This document shows, piece by piece, positions 23,725-32,317 of a stretch of DNA of 64,000 bases. The position numbers were made by a program, and so were the translations under genes. Origin of the DNA: JANWWM01 sp046292465 (GTDB lineage Bacteria > Bacteroidota > Chlorobiia > Chlorobiales > Thermochlorobacteraceae); assembly GCA_046292465.1 (NCBI GenBank), contig JBKBRB010000012.1, positions 1 through 64,000 of the forward strand. The letters run 5' to 3'. Each line of letters starts with the position of its first letter. Within the stretch, counting starts at the first letter, position 1. The notes below the pieces were generated by a model. That model saw nothing but the letters and a program-made list of their open reading frames with translations. It was not told where the DNA came from and did no database searches.

Positions 23725-24273
23725 TTATTTAGCAGTCTTGCAGATGCTGACGTTTAGGGTGAAAAACGACTTATCGTCCGTGAGCGGTTGCAGGCTGAAC
23801 TCCAATGGTTTATCGGATTTTCGCGCCATGTCGATGAGCCCCAGTCCGGCGCCCTTGCTTCCTTCGGGCGGCATTTGCTTACGGCGTTCTTGGTAGAGTT
23901 TCTTTAACTTGTCTTTCGTGAGCGCGTTGAGGTAGCGACAATGGGCTTCCAAACGCTCGGCATCGGCGTTGGTTACCGCATTTCCGGAACTGATGGAATA
24001 CATTTCTTCTTGCTCGCTAATAACAATAACGCCAACCCCAACTTCCTTGCCAATGTGTTGCAGCAAATCTTTTTCTGCCGAGTAGTGCAAGATGTTTTGC
24101 GCCATTTCCACGAACACGGCGAAAATGCGTTGGATTTTGTCGTCGTGTCGGAGTTGGTTGCGGACCAGCGAACCCAATTCAACTAAGAGTTCTTGTGAAA
24201 TCGCGCCTTTGAACGTCATCAAAATGCGCGACTTGTTCATGTCGTTGTAGTATTTGAGCAAGTCAAAGGACAT
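23725..24273 (-). CDS. siaB: SiaB-type protein kinase (HATPase-like, DUF6272)
   Basis: 182 residues with a reduced GHKL ATPase fold: an N-box-like FVEMAQNILHYS and the G-rich lid GSKGAGLGLIDMARKS. These match the SiaB family, which phosphorylates SiaC on threonine. The protein has no membrane segment or sensor domain. The start ATG at 24273 opens the four-gene leftward operon siaB-siaC-kinase-lipoprotein. A divergent membrane-protein gene lies upstream. The family call is fairly sure; the physiological target is inferred from operon order. Confidence 0.85.
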   Translation of the reverse strand: MSFDLLKYYNDMNKSRILMTFKGAISQELLVELGSLVRNQLRHDDKIQRIFAVFVEMAQNILHYSAEKDLLQHIGKEVGVGVIVISEQEEMYSISSGNAVTNADAERLEAHCRYLNALTKDKLKKLYQERRKQMPPEGSKGAGLGLIDMARKSDKPLEFSLQPLTDDKSFFTLNVSICKTAK

Positions 24274-24432
24274 CGTTATCCGAGAAACATTTTTGAAAAT
24301 AAATGTTTGAAATTACGTTTTTCAACTGACTTTTGCGGGAAGAAATAAAACCGCATGGAGTCGAGAATTTTTTGCACCTTGCTTTCTAAAAGTCGTGCGA
24401 ATTGTTTTTGCTGCAATCTTTCCGTTTTTGTT

Positions 24433-25533
24433 ATGAGTGAGACGCCAAACGCCTCGTCGGAGCAATCTTCAAATCAATCCAATCTTCCGCCAGAGCAACT
24501 TCCTGATTTGCCGGTTGGCAGTGATGCTTCGGGCGGAATTTTTCCGAATCGGAATCGCGGATGCGCTATTACGTTTGTTGTAATTGTCGTTCTCTTTTTT
24601 GGGTGGCTCGCGCTTCTTGTCAATCTACCGGCTTCGCGCCCTGATTCTGAACCGCTATCCCCGTATTTGCAAAAAAAGTTCGACGCCTTGCCGCTCGGCG
24701 CAAATGTGATTGCGTTTATCAACCTTCACGCCATTCGCCAAACCGATTTTTGGAACACGTTTCTTCCCGACAGCATCAAAACCAAACCGCTTGTTTCCGA
24801 TTCAAGCACGGTTGGCAAATTGATGCGCCTCGCCGATTTCAATCTCACGCGCGACACTGATACGCTCATCTACGCTGCTGTCAATCGGCTCGATGCGCCT
24901 GAACTGACCTTCGCCGTCCTTCTCGCTTCTTTCGACACGGCAAAAGTTTTCAGAGGGTTGTCGCTCTTTGCCAAAGAACGTAAATCCATTTCGCCGATGC
25001 ACACTGCATTTCGCCTTGACGAACAGCAATGGATGAGTTTCATTTCGGCAACGGAACTTGTCATTGCAAACGATGTGAGTTTGATTGAGCGATATATCGC
25101 GCCACAAGAAAGTTTCTTTGCCGCCGATACCGTTATGAAGCCGCTTCTTGATGAAGTGCGCTATAAGTCGCAGTTGTGGTTGGCTCTTGGCTCAACGCGC
25201 TGGGCGATGGAAGCCTTGCGCGGCTTAACTGCATCGAGCGAGGGGCTTTCCGAATCAGGCAACATCAGCAAGATTGAGCGGCTCACCCTTTGCACGCAAT
25301 TCTCTGACGGAGTTGCCGTCGAGACCGTTTGGCACTACGACTCACGCACGAGCGCGTTTTTTGCGGGGGGATTAATTCGACTTGCCGCATGGGTTTCAAA
25401 GCAGTTTAGCCAACGGCAAAGCCAAGCCATCAAGAAGATTCTGGCTGAATTGAAAATTACGCAAAATTTAGAAACGCTGATTTTCGAAGCCGATATTGAG
25501 CGCACCTTGCTCAATGAACTGCGAAGCAATTAG
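24433..25533 (+). CDS. Single-pass membrane protein of unknown function
   Basis: About 366 residues from ATG 24433 (MSETPNASSEQ); a longer frame back to 24355 adds a Cys-rich start that looks spurious. The N-terminal 45 residues are Ser/Pro/Gln-rich and disordered, then one membrane segment (ITFVVIVVLFFGWLALLV) and a large soluble part, presumably periplasmic. The soluble part contains AFINLHAIRQTDFWNTFLP and repeated D-T-A-K-V-F / L-V-I-A-N-D features, reminiscent of DUF3352-type proteins, but I would not name it. It is divergent from siaB and convergent with ridA, whose stop is 22 bases away. Confidence 0.6.
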   Translation: MSETPNASSEQSSNQSNLPPEQLPDLPVGSDASGGIFPNRNRGCAITFVVIVVLFFGWLALLVNLPASRPDSEPLSPYLQKKFDALPLGANVIAFINLHAIRQTDFWNTFLPDSIKTKPLVSDSSTVGKLMRLADFNLTRDTDTLIYAAVNRLDAPELTFAVLLASFDTAKVFRGLSLFAKERKSISPMHTAFRLDEQQWMSFISATELVIANDVSLIERYIAPQESFFAADTVMKPLLDEVRYKSQLWLALGSTRWAMEALRGLTASSEGLSESGNISKIERLTLCTQFSDGVAVETVWHYDSRTSAFFAGGLIRLAAWVSKQFSQRQSQAIKKILAELKITQNLETLIFEADIERTLLNELRSN

Positions 25534-25555
25534 GTCTGCACAAATAAGCCTTGTG

Positions 25556-26023
25556 TTAAACCTTAATGCTAGCAATCACTTCTACCTCGACGCTCGCTGA
25601 GAGTGGCAGTTCGGCAACGCCTACCGCACTGCGCGCGTGCCGTCCATTTTCACCAAAGACTTCCTGAAAAAACTCTGACGCGCCATTGGCGACAAATGGC
25701 TGTTCTGAAAATCCGCTTTCGCTGGCGACGAAGACCGTTACCTTCACGATGCGCTCAATTTTTTCAACGTCGCCCGCGCATGCCGCTATCGCTGCAAGCG
25801 CATTGATGGCACATTGCCGAGCCGCCATTTTCGCCTCTTCTTTTGTAACCGCACGCCCAACCTTGCCCTTTCCGCCTGAGACGAGCACGCCATCGGCGAG
25901 CGGCAACTGCCCCGACGAATAAATCAAATTTCCAAGTTGAACCGCAGGAAGATATGCCGCCAGCGGCTTCGGCGGCACAGGCAACACCACGCCAAGCGCG
26001 GCGAGCGTTTCTTTTATTGACAT
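25556..26023 (-). CDS. RidA/YjgF family protein
   Basis: 155 residues from ATG 26023. The YjgF signature is present: NLIYSSGQLPLADG at the N-terminal strand and GRHARSAVGVAELPLSASVE near the end, including the arginine (R131) that in RidA binds the carboxylate of imine substrates. RidA-type enzymes hydrolyse reactive enamines/imines formed by PLP enzymes. This protein is longer than classic RidA (about 128 residues), resembling the broader YjgF subgroup, so imine deaminase activity is likely but not certain. It stands between unrelated genes. Confidence 0.88.
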   Translation of the reverse strand: MSIKETLAALGVVLPVPPKPLAAYLPAVQLGNLIYSSGQLPLADGVLVSGGKGKVGRAVTKEEAKMAARQCAINALAAIAACAGDVEKIERIVKVTVFVASESGFSEQPFVANGASEFFQEVFGENGRHARSAVGVAELPLSASVEVEVIASIKV

Positions 26024-26081
26024 GTTAGAATCCTTGTTTGAAAAAGCCTGACATAAAAAACTAAACACGCATCAAGTGTTT

Positions 26082-28151
26082 TTATTGTGTTGGCAGTTCG
26101 ACAAAAAACGTCGCGCCTTTATCCTTCCCTTCCGACTCTGCCCACACTTTGCCGCCGTGCAATTCCACGATTTGCTTCACGATGGATAAGCCCAGACCTG
26201 TTGAACTTTCGCCGCCCGTTGGTCGCGCCGAAAGCCGCTGAAATTTTCCGAAGAGTTTGGCTTTGTCTGCTTCCGTCAAGCCTTGTCCTTCGTCTTTGAC
26301 GGCTATACGAATCGCACCTTTTTCTACCTGCTTCAAACTCACGCGAATTGTCTTACTTCTTGGCGAATACTTGATGGCGTTGGAAATGAGATTTTCAAAG
26401 ACTTCGCGCATGCGCTCTGCATCGAGTTCAGCGAGGCAATTTTCGTCAAGGTCGAGTTCGATGGTTTGCGATTTCCTTTCAGCGTTTGCTTGATAATTTG
26501 CAACAACCGCACGAAGGAGGTCCGCAACAACGACTTTGGATTTACACAGTGCAATCCCTGTCATCTCGAGTTTAACATTGTTCAGCAATTCTTCAATGAG
26601 TTTATACATTCGTTGAGCAACGCGCTCAATGGTTGCAGCGGCAGCATGGGTTTTGGGTTTGTTGTCTTTGTCTTCTTGAATGAGTTGTGCAAAGCCAATG
26701 ACAGATTGAAGCGGGTTTTTAAGGTCGTGCGCGGCAATGCCGAGAAGTTCGGTCTTGAAAGTGTTGGCTTCTTCGGCGATGGCTTTCAGGCGTTTCGTTT
26801 CGGCAAGGGCTTTGGTTAGTTCGATGTTCTGTTGCTTGTGTCGCTCGGCTTCTTTGCGTGCAAGTTCGTTCTCGAAGAGGGCCTGTTGGACCGCAATTTT
26901 TTTGCCTTGCTCTTCGTTGAAGACGGCTTCTCTGATGGTGTGATAATTTTGGTAAGCGCGATACGCCGATTCAAAGTCGCCTAATTGCTCATAGAGAATT
27001 GCCAGTTGCTCAAAGGCTTCATAAGATTGGCGGCGCATCGAGTGTTTTTCGCTTGCGGCAATTGCTTCGGTGAGATAGGTTTTGGCAAGGTCATAATTTT
27101 TTTGTGCAATCAAAGTTTTGCCAATCAAAATCATGACGCGAACGATGTTGCTTTGGTCGCCGAGTTCGCACAAGCGTTGAAGACTTTGTTGGTAGTATTC
27201 AAACGCGAGATTGTGCTCACCTTTGGATTCATAAATGCCAGCAATGTTGCCGAGTTCTGTTGCAATGCTGTTTTGTAAGCCGATTTCTTCAAAGCGTGCA
27301 AGAGCTTCTTGATAAAAGCCGAGGGCTTTATCAAACTCTTTGAGGGCATTATAGACGTTTCCGAGCGAGCTCGTCGCAATGGCTTCCAAGCGTTTATCTC
27401 CGCTTTCACGGCTCATCGTTAAGGCTTCTTCAAAGAGTTGAAGCGCCTTGTAGTGATTGCCGAGCGAGAGATAGACTTCGCCAATGTTGAGTTGAATGTT
27501 GGTAATTTCGCGTATCTCTGTTTTGGGGTCGCGTAGGTTGAGGCTTTCAGTGTAGCATTCAATCGCCTTTGGATAATCACTCAACAGCACATGAATCATG
27601 CCGATGTTGTTAAGCGTTGATGCCATTCCTTTTTTGTCGCCCAGTTCCCGCTTGAGCGCGAGGCTTTCTTCATAACATTTGAGCGCAGCAGCATGATTTT
27701 CAATCGAGTAGTAAATCAACCCGATGTTGTTGAGTGCGGCGGCAATGCCTTTCTTATCGCCTAACTCTCGCCGAAGTGTGAGGCTGTCGTTGTAAAAATC
27801 AAGGGATTTGTGGTAGTAGGCACGGTAGTATTCAATGCGTCCAAGGTTGTTTAACACCGATGCCATCATGTCGCGCTTGTTGAGTTGTTTGAACAGTAGC
27901 AACGCTTTTCGTCCCGATTGCACTGCTTCGTCGTAAGAAGCCGATGCAGTTTGCGCTAAACTCAAACAATAGTAAGCTTCTGCTTTTACTTCACACCACT
28001 CGTCAGTTTCAGCCTGTTGATTGATGCTTGCGACGATTTCTTCAACTTGTGGCATGGCTTCCTTTGGCTTTTGAGCCGCATGCTCTTTAAGCCACGCTAA
28101 TTTGGCTCTCACTTCTTCAAGCGCAACGTTTTCTCTCTGGCGGTGCTCCAT
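26082..28151 (-). CDS. Tetratricopeptide-repeat sensor histidine kinase
   Basis: About 689 residues from ATG 28151 with no membrane segment. Residues about 60-400 hold roughly eight TPR units of the A-L-N-N-I-G-x-I-Y-x-x-x-x-x-Y/H type (for example ALNNIGLIYYSIENHAAAL). A coiled coil (about 420-465) leads to the HisKA box GIAAHDLKNPLQSVIGFAQ (H475), then a full HATPase domain with NLISNAIKYS, DEGQGL and SSTGLGLSIVKQIVELHGGK. The layout resembles cytosolic TPR-kinases in which the repeats receive a peptide or protein signal. The kinase half is clearly paralogous to 22186-23250. There is no partner regulator nearby. Confidence 0.92.
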   Translation of the reverse strand: MEHRQRENVALEEVRAKLAWLKEHAAQKPKEAMPQVEEIVASINQQAETDEWCEVKAEAYYCLSLAQTASASYDEAVQSGRKALLLFKQLNKRDMMASVLNNLGRIEYYRAYYHKSLDFYNDSLTLRRELGDKKGIAAALNNIGLIYYSIENHAAALKCYEESLALKRELGDKKGMASTLNNIGMIHVLLSDYPKAIECYTESLNLRDPKTEIREITNIQLNIGEVYLSLGNHYKALQLFEEALTMSRESGDKRLEAIATSSLGNVYNALKEFDKALGFYQEALARFEEIGLQNSIATELGNIAGIYESKGEHNLAFEYYQQSLQRLCELGDQSNIVRVMILIGKTLIAQKNYDLAKTYLTEAIAASEKHSMRRQSYEAFEQLAILYEQLGDFESAYRAYQNYHTIREAVFNEEQGKKIAVQQALFENELARKEAERHKQQNIELTKALAETKRLKAIAEEANTFKTELLGIAAHDLKNPLQSVIGFAQLIQEDKDNKPKTHAAAATIERVAQRMYKLIEELLNNVKLEMTGIALCKSKVVVADLLRAVVANYQANAERKSQTIELDLDENCLAELDAERMREVFENLISNAIKYSPRSKTIRVSLKQVEKGAIRIAVKDEGQGLTEADKAKLFGKFQRLSARPTGGESSTGLGLSIVKQIVELHGGKVWAESEGKDKGATFFVELPTQ

Positions 28152-28307
28152 TATCAGTTGATTAAAAAGAAAAATTACGACAATTTGACGGTAAGTGTAA
28201 GCAAGCACGGCTCTTAACGCTGTGCGCCTGCGGCGAACGTTCTAACTTAAATTTCGCTTCCTGACCTGAACAGCGTAACTTGCGCCCGAATCATTTTTTC
28301 ACTGTCT

Positions 28308-28853
28308 ATGCAAATTGTCTTCATCATTATCGCTATTCTCATCGCTGACCAGCTCACCAAGTATTGGGCAAAGCAAACCCTCGAGCCGATTGGGCAAATT
28401 TCGCTTATCGGCGATTGGCTCAAACTTACCTTTACGGAAAATACGGGGATTGCGTTCGGAATTGATTTGGGCGGACAAGCAGTGGTAACGGTTCTTTCGG
28501 TTTTAGCGACGATTGGCATTAGCATCTACCTCTATTCGCTTCGGCGCGATAACATCTACTACAAACTTGCCTTTGCGTGCATTTTGGGCGGGGCAATCGG
28601 CAACCTCATCGACCGCGCACTTTACGGGCGCGTTGTGGATTTCATTCACTTCGATTTGTATCGTGGATACATCGGGACTTATTACCTCTCGCTTTGGCCG
28701 ATTTTCAATATCGCCGACATTGCTATTTCAACGGGCATCGGCATTATGTTCGTTTGGTATAAGCGCATTTTTGAGCCTGAACCTATCGCTACGCCAAGCG
28801 AAAATGCACCAACCACTCCCATGGTCCAAACAAATAGAGAGTCTCAGAATTGA
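28308..28853 (+). CDS. lspA: Lipoprotein signal peptidase (signal peptidase II)
   Basis: Cleaves signal peptides of diacylated prolipoproteins at the lipobox cysteine. 181 residues with four membrane segments. Family motifs: IADQLTKYWA near the N-terminus, FTENTGIAFG, and the two catalytic aspartates in GNLIDRALYGRVVDFIHF and FNIADIAIS. The C-terminal about 20 residues (Pro/Thr/Gln) are an extra hydrophilic tail. It would process the lipoproteins encoded at 14302, 21689 and 51890. Confidence 0.96.
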   Translation: MQIVFIIIAILIADQLTKYWAKQTLEPIGQISLIGDWLKLTFTENTGIAFGIDLGGQAVVTVLSVLATIGISIYLYSLRRDNIYYKLAFACILGGAIGNLIDRALYGRVVDFIHFDLYRGYIGTYYLSLWPIFNIADIAISTGIGIMFVWYKRIFEPEPIATPSENAPTTPMVQTNRESQN

Positions 28854-28860
28854 GATTGAA

Positions 28861-29970
28861 TTATTTCAATCGCGTATCAAACGCATCGCGCAGTCCATCG
28901 CCGAGAAGGTTAATGGCAAGTACGGCAAGCATAATGGCAAGTCCGGGAAAAACGGTTAGCCACCAGCCGTTGCCCGAGACGATGTAGGCGTAGCCGTCGC
29001 GCAACATTGAGCCCCACGACGCCGTCGGCGGCTGAACGCCGAAGCCAAGAAACGAAAGGCTTGCTTCGGCAATGATGGCAGTTGCAAAGCCTGCCGTTGC
29101 GACAACCGTTACAGGTCCAACCGTGTTCGGCAAGATGTGTTTGAAAATCGTGCGTGCCGCACTGAATCCTAATGCCTTTGTGGCTTCGACGAATTCGCGC
29201 TCACGGAGCGAGAAAAATTGCCCGCGCACAATTCGCGCTGTATCGACCCACGACGCCAATCCAACCGCTAAAAACACCTGCCAAAATCCACGCCCCAACG
29301 CCACGCTGATGGCAATCACCAACAAGAGTTCAGGGAACGACCACACCACATTCATCACCCACATCACGATGGCGTCAACTTTGCCGCGAAAATATCCCGC
29401 CACTGCGCCGAGCGTTAGCCCAATGAGAAGCGAAATGCTTGTGGCAATCACGCCAACTGCAAGCGAGACGCGCGTGCCGTAAATAATGCGCGAACAGACA
29501 TCGCGTCCGTATTTGTCCGTCCCCATCAAATAAATCGGCGTTTTGTGCCAATCAGATTCTTTTGTGCCAAAAAGTTCACTTGTTGGAATTTTTTCCTCTC
29601 GTCCCTCAAAATCTGTGATGAAGAGCGTGTCGCCTTGTTGCGCGTAGGAGCGAATCGGAATGGCTTTGAATGGGTCTCCTTCGCTTGCATCGATTTTCTT
29701 CAAAATCAAATTTCCCTTGAACAACGGCGGTTTGATTTCATACTCGTAAATCTGCGCGTTGGGGTTCATTGGCGATAGAACAGGCGCGAAGAGCGCGACA
29801 ACGATGAAGAAAACCACAAGGATTAAGCCTCCAAACGCAAGGCGATTGCGCCGAAGCCGTCGCCACGATTGGTAAAGCGGACTATGCGGCACGGCGTCCG
29901 CAAGTTGTGCATCGTATTCAGCACTCGCAGAATTGGCTTTTGCAGAAATAGGTTCGGAAGGATTCATCAT
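28861..29970 (-). CDS. Oligopeptide/dipeptide ABC transporter permease (DppC/OppC type)
   Basis: 369 residues. The OppC N-terminal domain (about 35-80, SWRRLRRNRLAFGGLILVV) is followed by a periplasmic insert of about 90 residues, then the binding-protein-dependent permease domain with the EAA loop EATKALGFSAARTIFKHILP and GVQPPTASWGSML. HPLMGTDKYGRD-type sequence (MGTDKYGRDVCSRI) before the membrane domain is typical. The ATPase, DppB partner and binding protein are not beside it, so the rest of the transporter must be encoded elsewhere. Its start overlaps the yhcH stop (ATGA), giving a two-gene operon. Confidence 0.9.
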   Translation of the reverse strand: MMNPSEPISAKANSASAEYDAQLADAVPHSPLYQSWRRLRRNRLAFGGLILVVFFIVVALFAPVLSPMNPNAQIYEYEIKPPLFKGNLILKKIDASEGDPFKAIPIRSYAQQGDTLFITDFEGREEKIPTSELFGTKESDWHKTPIYLMGTDKYGRDVCSRIIYGTRVSLAVGVIATSISLLIGLTLGAVAGYFRGKVDAIVMWVMNVVWSFPELLLVIAISVALGRGFWQVFLAVGLASWVDTARIVRGQFFSLREREFVEATKALGFSAARTIFKHILPNTVGPVTVVATAGFATAIIAEASLSFLGFGVQPPTASWGSMLRDGYAYIVSGNGWWLTVFPGLAIMLAVLAINLLGDGLRDAFDTRLK

Positions 29971-30413
29971 TCAACTGCAACTTTGAAGATGGCTTTTTTA
30001 ACGAACGATTTCGGCGCGTTAGGCGCGTGCGCGTCGTCAGGAAAAAAGATGGCAAAGGTGTTCGGCGCGAGCGTGATTTGAAAGTCGGGCACGTCGGCAA
30101 AGAGCATGAAATCGTTTTCTTCGCTGTAAGGCGTATCGAGCGTTTGGCATTGGTGAAGCGGCTTCCAGCCGATGTCGAAGGCACCGTCGAGGGTAAGTTG
30201 AATGTCGATGTATTTGCGATGGGCTTCGAGTTTGGCGTTGTGCGCGCGTGCGTGGTCGTCGGCGATAATGACGAAAAGGTCATCGCCTTGAAGCGTGTGC
30301 GTGCCGACGGGCAAGGTTTTGAAGTTGGACGAAGTGGCAAACGTGAAGGCTTGTTCAAATAGACGATGGTTGCCGTAATAGCGCGCGGCGCGCTCGAGTG
30401 TATCCACAATCAT
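29967..30413 (-). CDS. YhcH/YjgK/YiaL family protein (DUF386)
   Basis: 148 residues forming the cupin-like YhcH fold. Diagnostic pieces are HRKYIDIQLTLDG and FAIFFPDDAHAPN, together supplying the conserved Glu/His residues of the putative metal-bound site. E. coli YhcH (NanQ) is an anomerase for sialic acid; others are sugar-operon proteins of unknown activity. There are no sialic acid genes in the window, so the substrate is open. First gene of a pair with the OppC-type permease. Confidence 0.88.
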   Translation of the reverse strand: MIVDTLERAARYYGNHRLFEQAFTFATSSNFKTLPVGTHTLQGDDLFVIIADDHARAHNAKLEAHRKYIDIQLTLDGAFDIGWKPLHQCQTLDTPYSEENDFMLFADVPDFQITLAPNTFAIFFPDDAHAPNAPKSFVKKAIFKVAVE

Positions 30414-30558
30414 GGTTTGGTTGAGTTAATAGTTGAATTTGAAGATACTTCGCAAACAACCTTTGTCAAATTCTGACGGTTCTTTTCCGTCGAGCGAATC
30501 GCTATATTCGAGCCTGTTTGGAAATCTGTTTTTTCAATCTTCAAAATCTGCAACAAAA

Positions 30559-31647
<1,089 letters not shown>

Positions 31648-31671
31648 GCGTTCAGAAGCAGAAATGAAAAG

Positions 31672-31698
31672 GGGCGCACAATCGCGCCCTTTTTGTTT
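31672..31698 (+). terminator. Rho-independent terminator of the aldolase gene
   Basis: GGGCGC (31672-31677), a six-base loop and GCGCCC (31684-31689), then TTTTTGTTTT. It lies 25 bases after the aldolase stop and separates that gene from the non-coding stretch at 31700-32317. Confidence 0.9.
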
Positions 31699-31742
31699 TG
31701 GCGTTGTTTGCCAAAAAGTTACGAGAAAAGAAAAATTAAAAT

Positions 31743-31813
31743 CACCGCGTTGGATTTTCTCGGGAATCGCTGCTGCTGCCCCAGCGACTCAACCTATCAA
31801 AACCCAAGCGGTG
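31743..31813. ncRNA. Structured element, copy 1 of 3 (unknown family)
   Basis: Closing stem CACCGC-g-TTGG at 31743-31753 with CCAAGCGGTG at 31804-31813, extended by TTTT/AAAA. Inside lies a 42-base core (31758-31799) identical to copy 2. The core has hairpin TCGCTG/CAGCGA (31767-31772 with 31782-31787) and loop CTGCTGCCC; the junction GGG (31762-31764) can pair with CCC of that loop as a pseudoknot. The 3' junction CTCAACCTATC is single-stranded in this model. I do not recognise it. The strand is not settled, and + is assumed only for description. The 31648-32317 gap contains the aldolase terminator and the three copies, and no gene. Confidence 0.65.
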
Positions 31814-31924
31814 AAACTCTATGAATAGAAGCCTTAAATCTTACTTCGTTTTTTCTTCTGCCATGCGTTTGTCGTTTTCTTTTTCACACAACTAAACTCA
31901 CTTATCACACACATAAAAATAAAA

Positions 31925-31990
31925 CCGCCTGAAGGCTCTCGGGAATCGCTGCTGCTGCCCCAGCGACTCAACCTATCAGCGTTCAGACGG
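31925..31990. ncRNA. Structured element, copy 2 of 3
   Basis: The same 42-base core at 31937-31978, but a wholly different closing stem: CCG-c-CTGAA-g-GCT (31925-31937) pairs with AGC-g-TTCAG-a-CGG (31978-31990), 11 pairs with two mismatches. The change of every stem base with pairing kept, while the core is unchanged, supports a folded RNA. Downstream, ATTCGC (32002-32007) and GCGAAT (32021-32026) followed by TTTTT could be a weak terminator or a decayed further copy. Confidence 0.65.
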
Positions 31991-32087
31991 CAAAGAACGA
32001 AATTCGCTGTAATAATACTCGCGAATCGCTTTTTCGGATATGATTTATATCACAACCCTTGACAAGCATTTTTTGCCTGAAATCAGC

Positions 32088-32160
32088 GCCGCTCACGCCT
32101 TTGGGGATTCGCGAGACGCTGCTGCCCCATCTCCGACTCAACCTACTCGGCGCAAGCGGC
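32088..32160. ncRNA. Structured element, copy 3 of 3 (diverged)
   Basis: Closing stem GCCGCT (32088-32093) with AGCGGC (32155-32160), plus CGCC (32096-32099) with GGCG (32149-32152). The core keeps GGGGATTCGC, GCTGCTGCCCC and CGACTCAACCTA, while the inner hairpin has changed to TCG-c-GAGA/TCTC-CGA, again with compensation. GGGG (32103-32106) and CCCC in the loop keep the pseudoknot option. It ends about 157 bases before the amidohydrolase ATG at 32318. Confidence 0.6.
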
Positions 32161-32317
32161 ATAGCCTTTCATCAAACGACGCTGAAATGATACGCCTCTC
32201 TTTCATATGTGATATTGCGCTACGTAACCGCTTGTGATAAACACATTTTGTGAACTACAGCACAACGCTTGCAGTCCCATTTGAAATGCGTAATTTTCCC
32301 AAACTATCAACAACGCA

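Noticed and set aside
24285..24308. AAACATTT/AAATGTTT palindrome before siaB
   Set aside because: An A/T-rich 8-bp dyad in a promoter region is expected by chance; nothing else points to an operator.
31743..32160. Integron attC sites or a CRISPR-like repeat as explanation for the three elements
   Set aside because: attC sites conserve the ends and vary in the centre; here the centre is conserved and the stems vary. Spacing (182 and 163 bases) and lack of short spacers exclude a CRISPR array. No integrase or cas gene is present.
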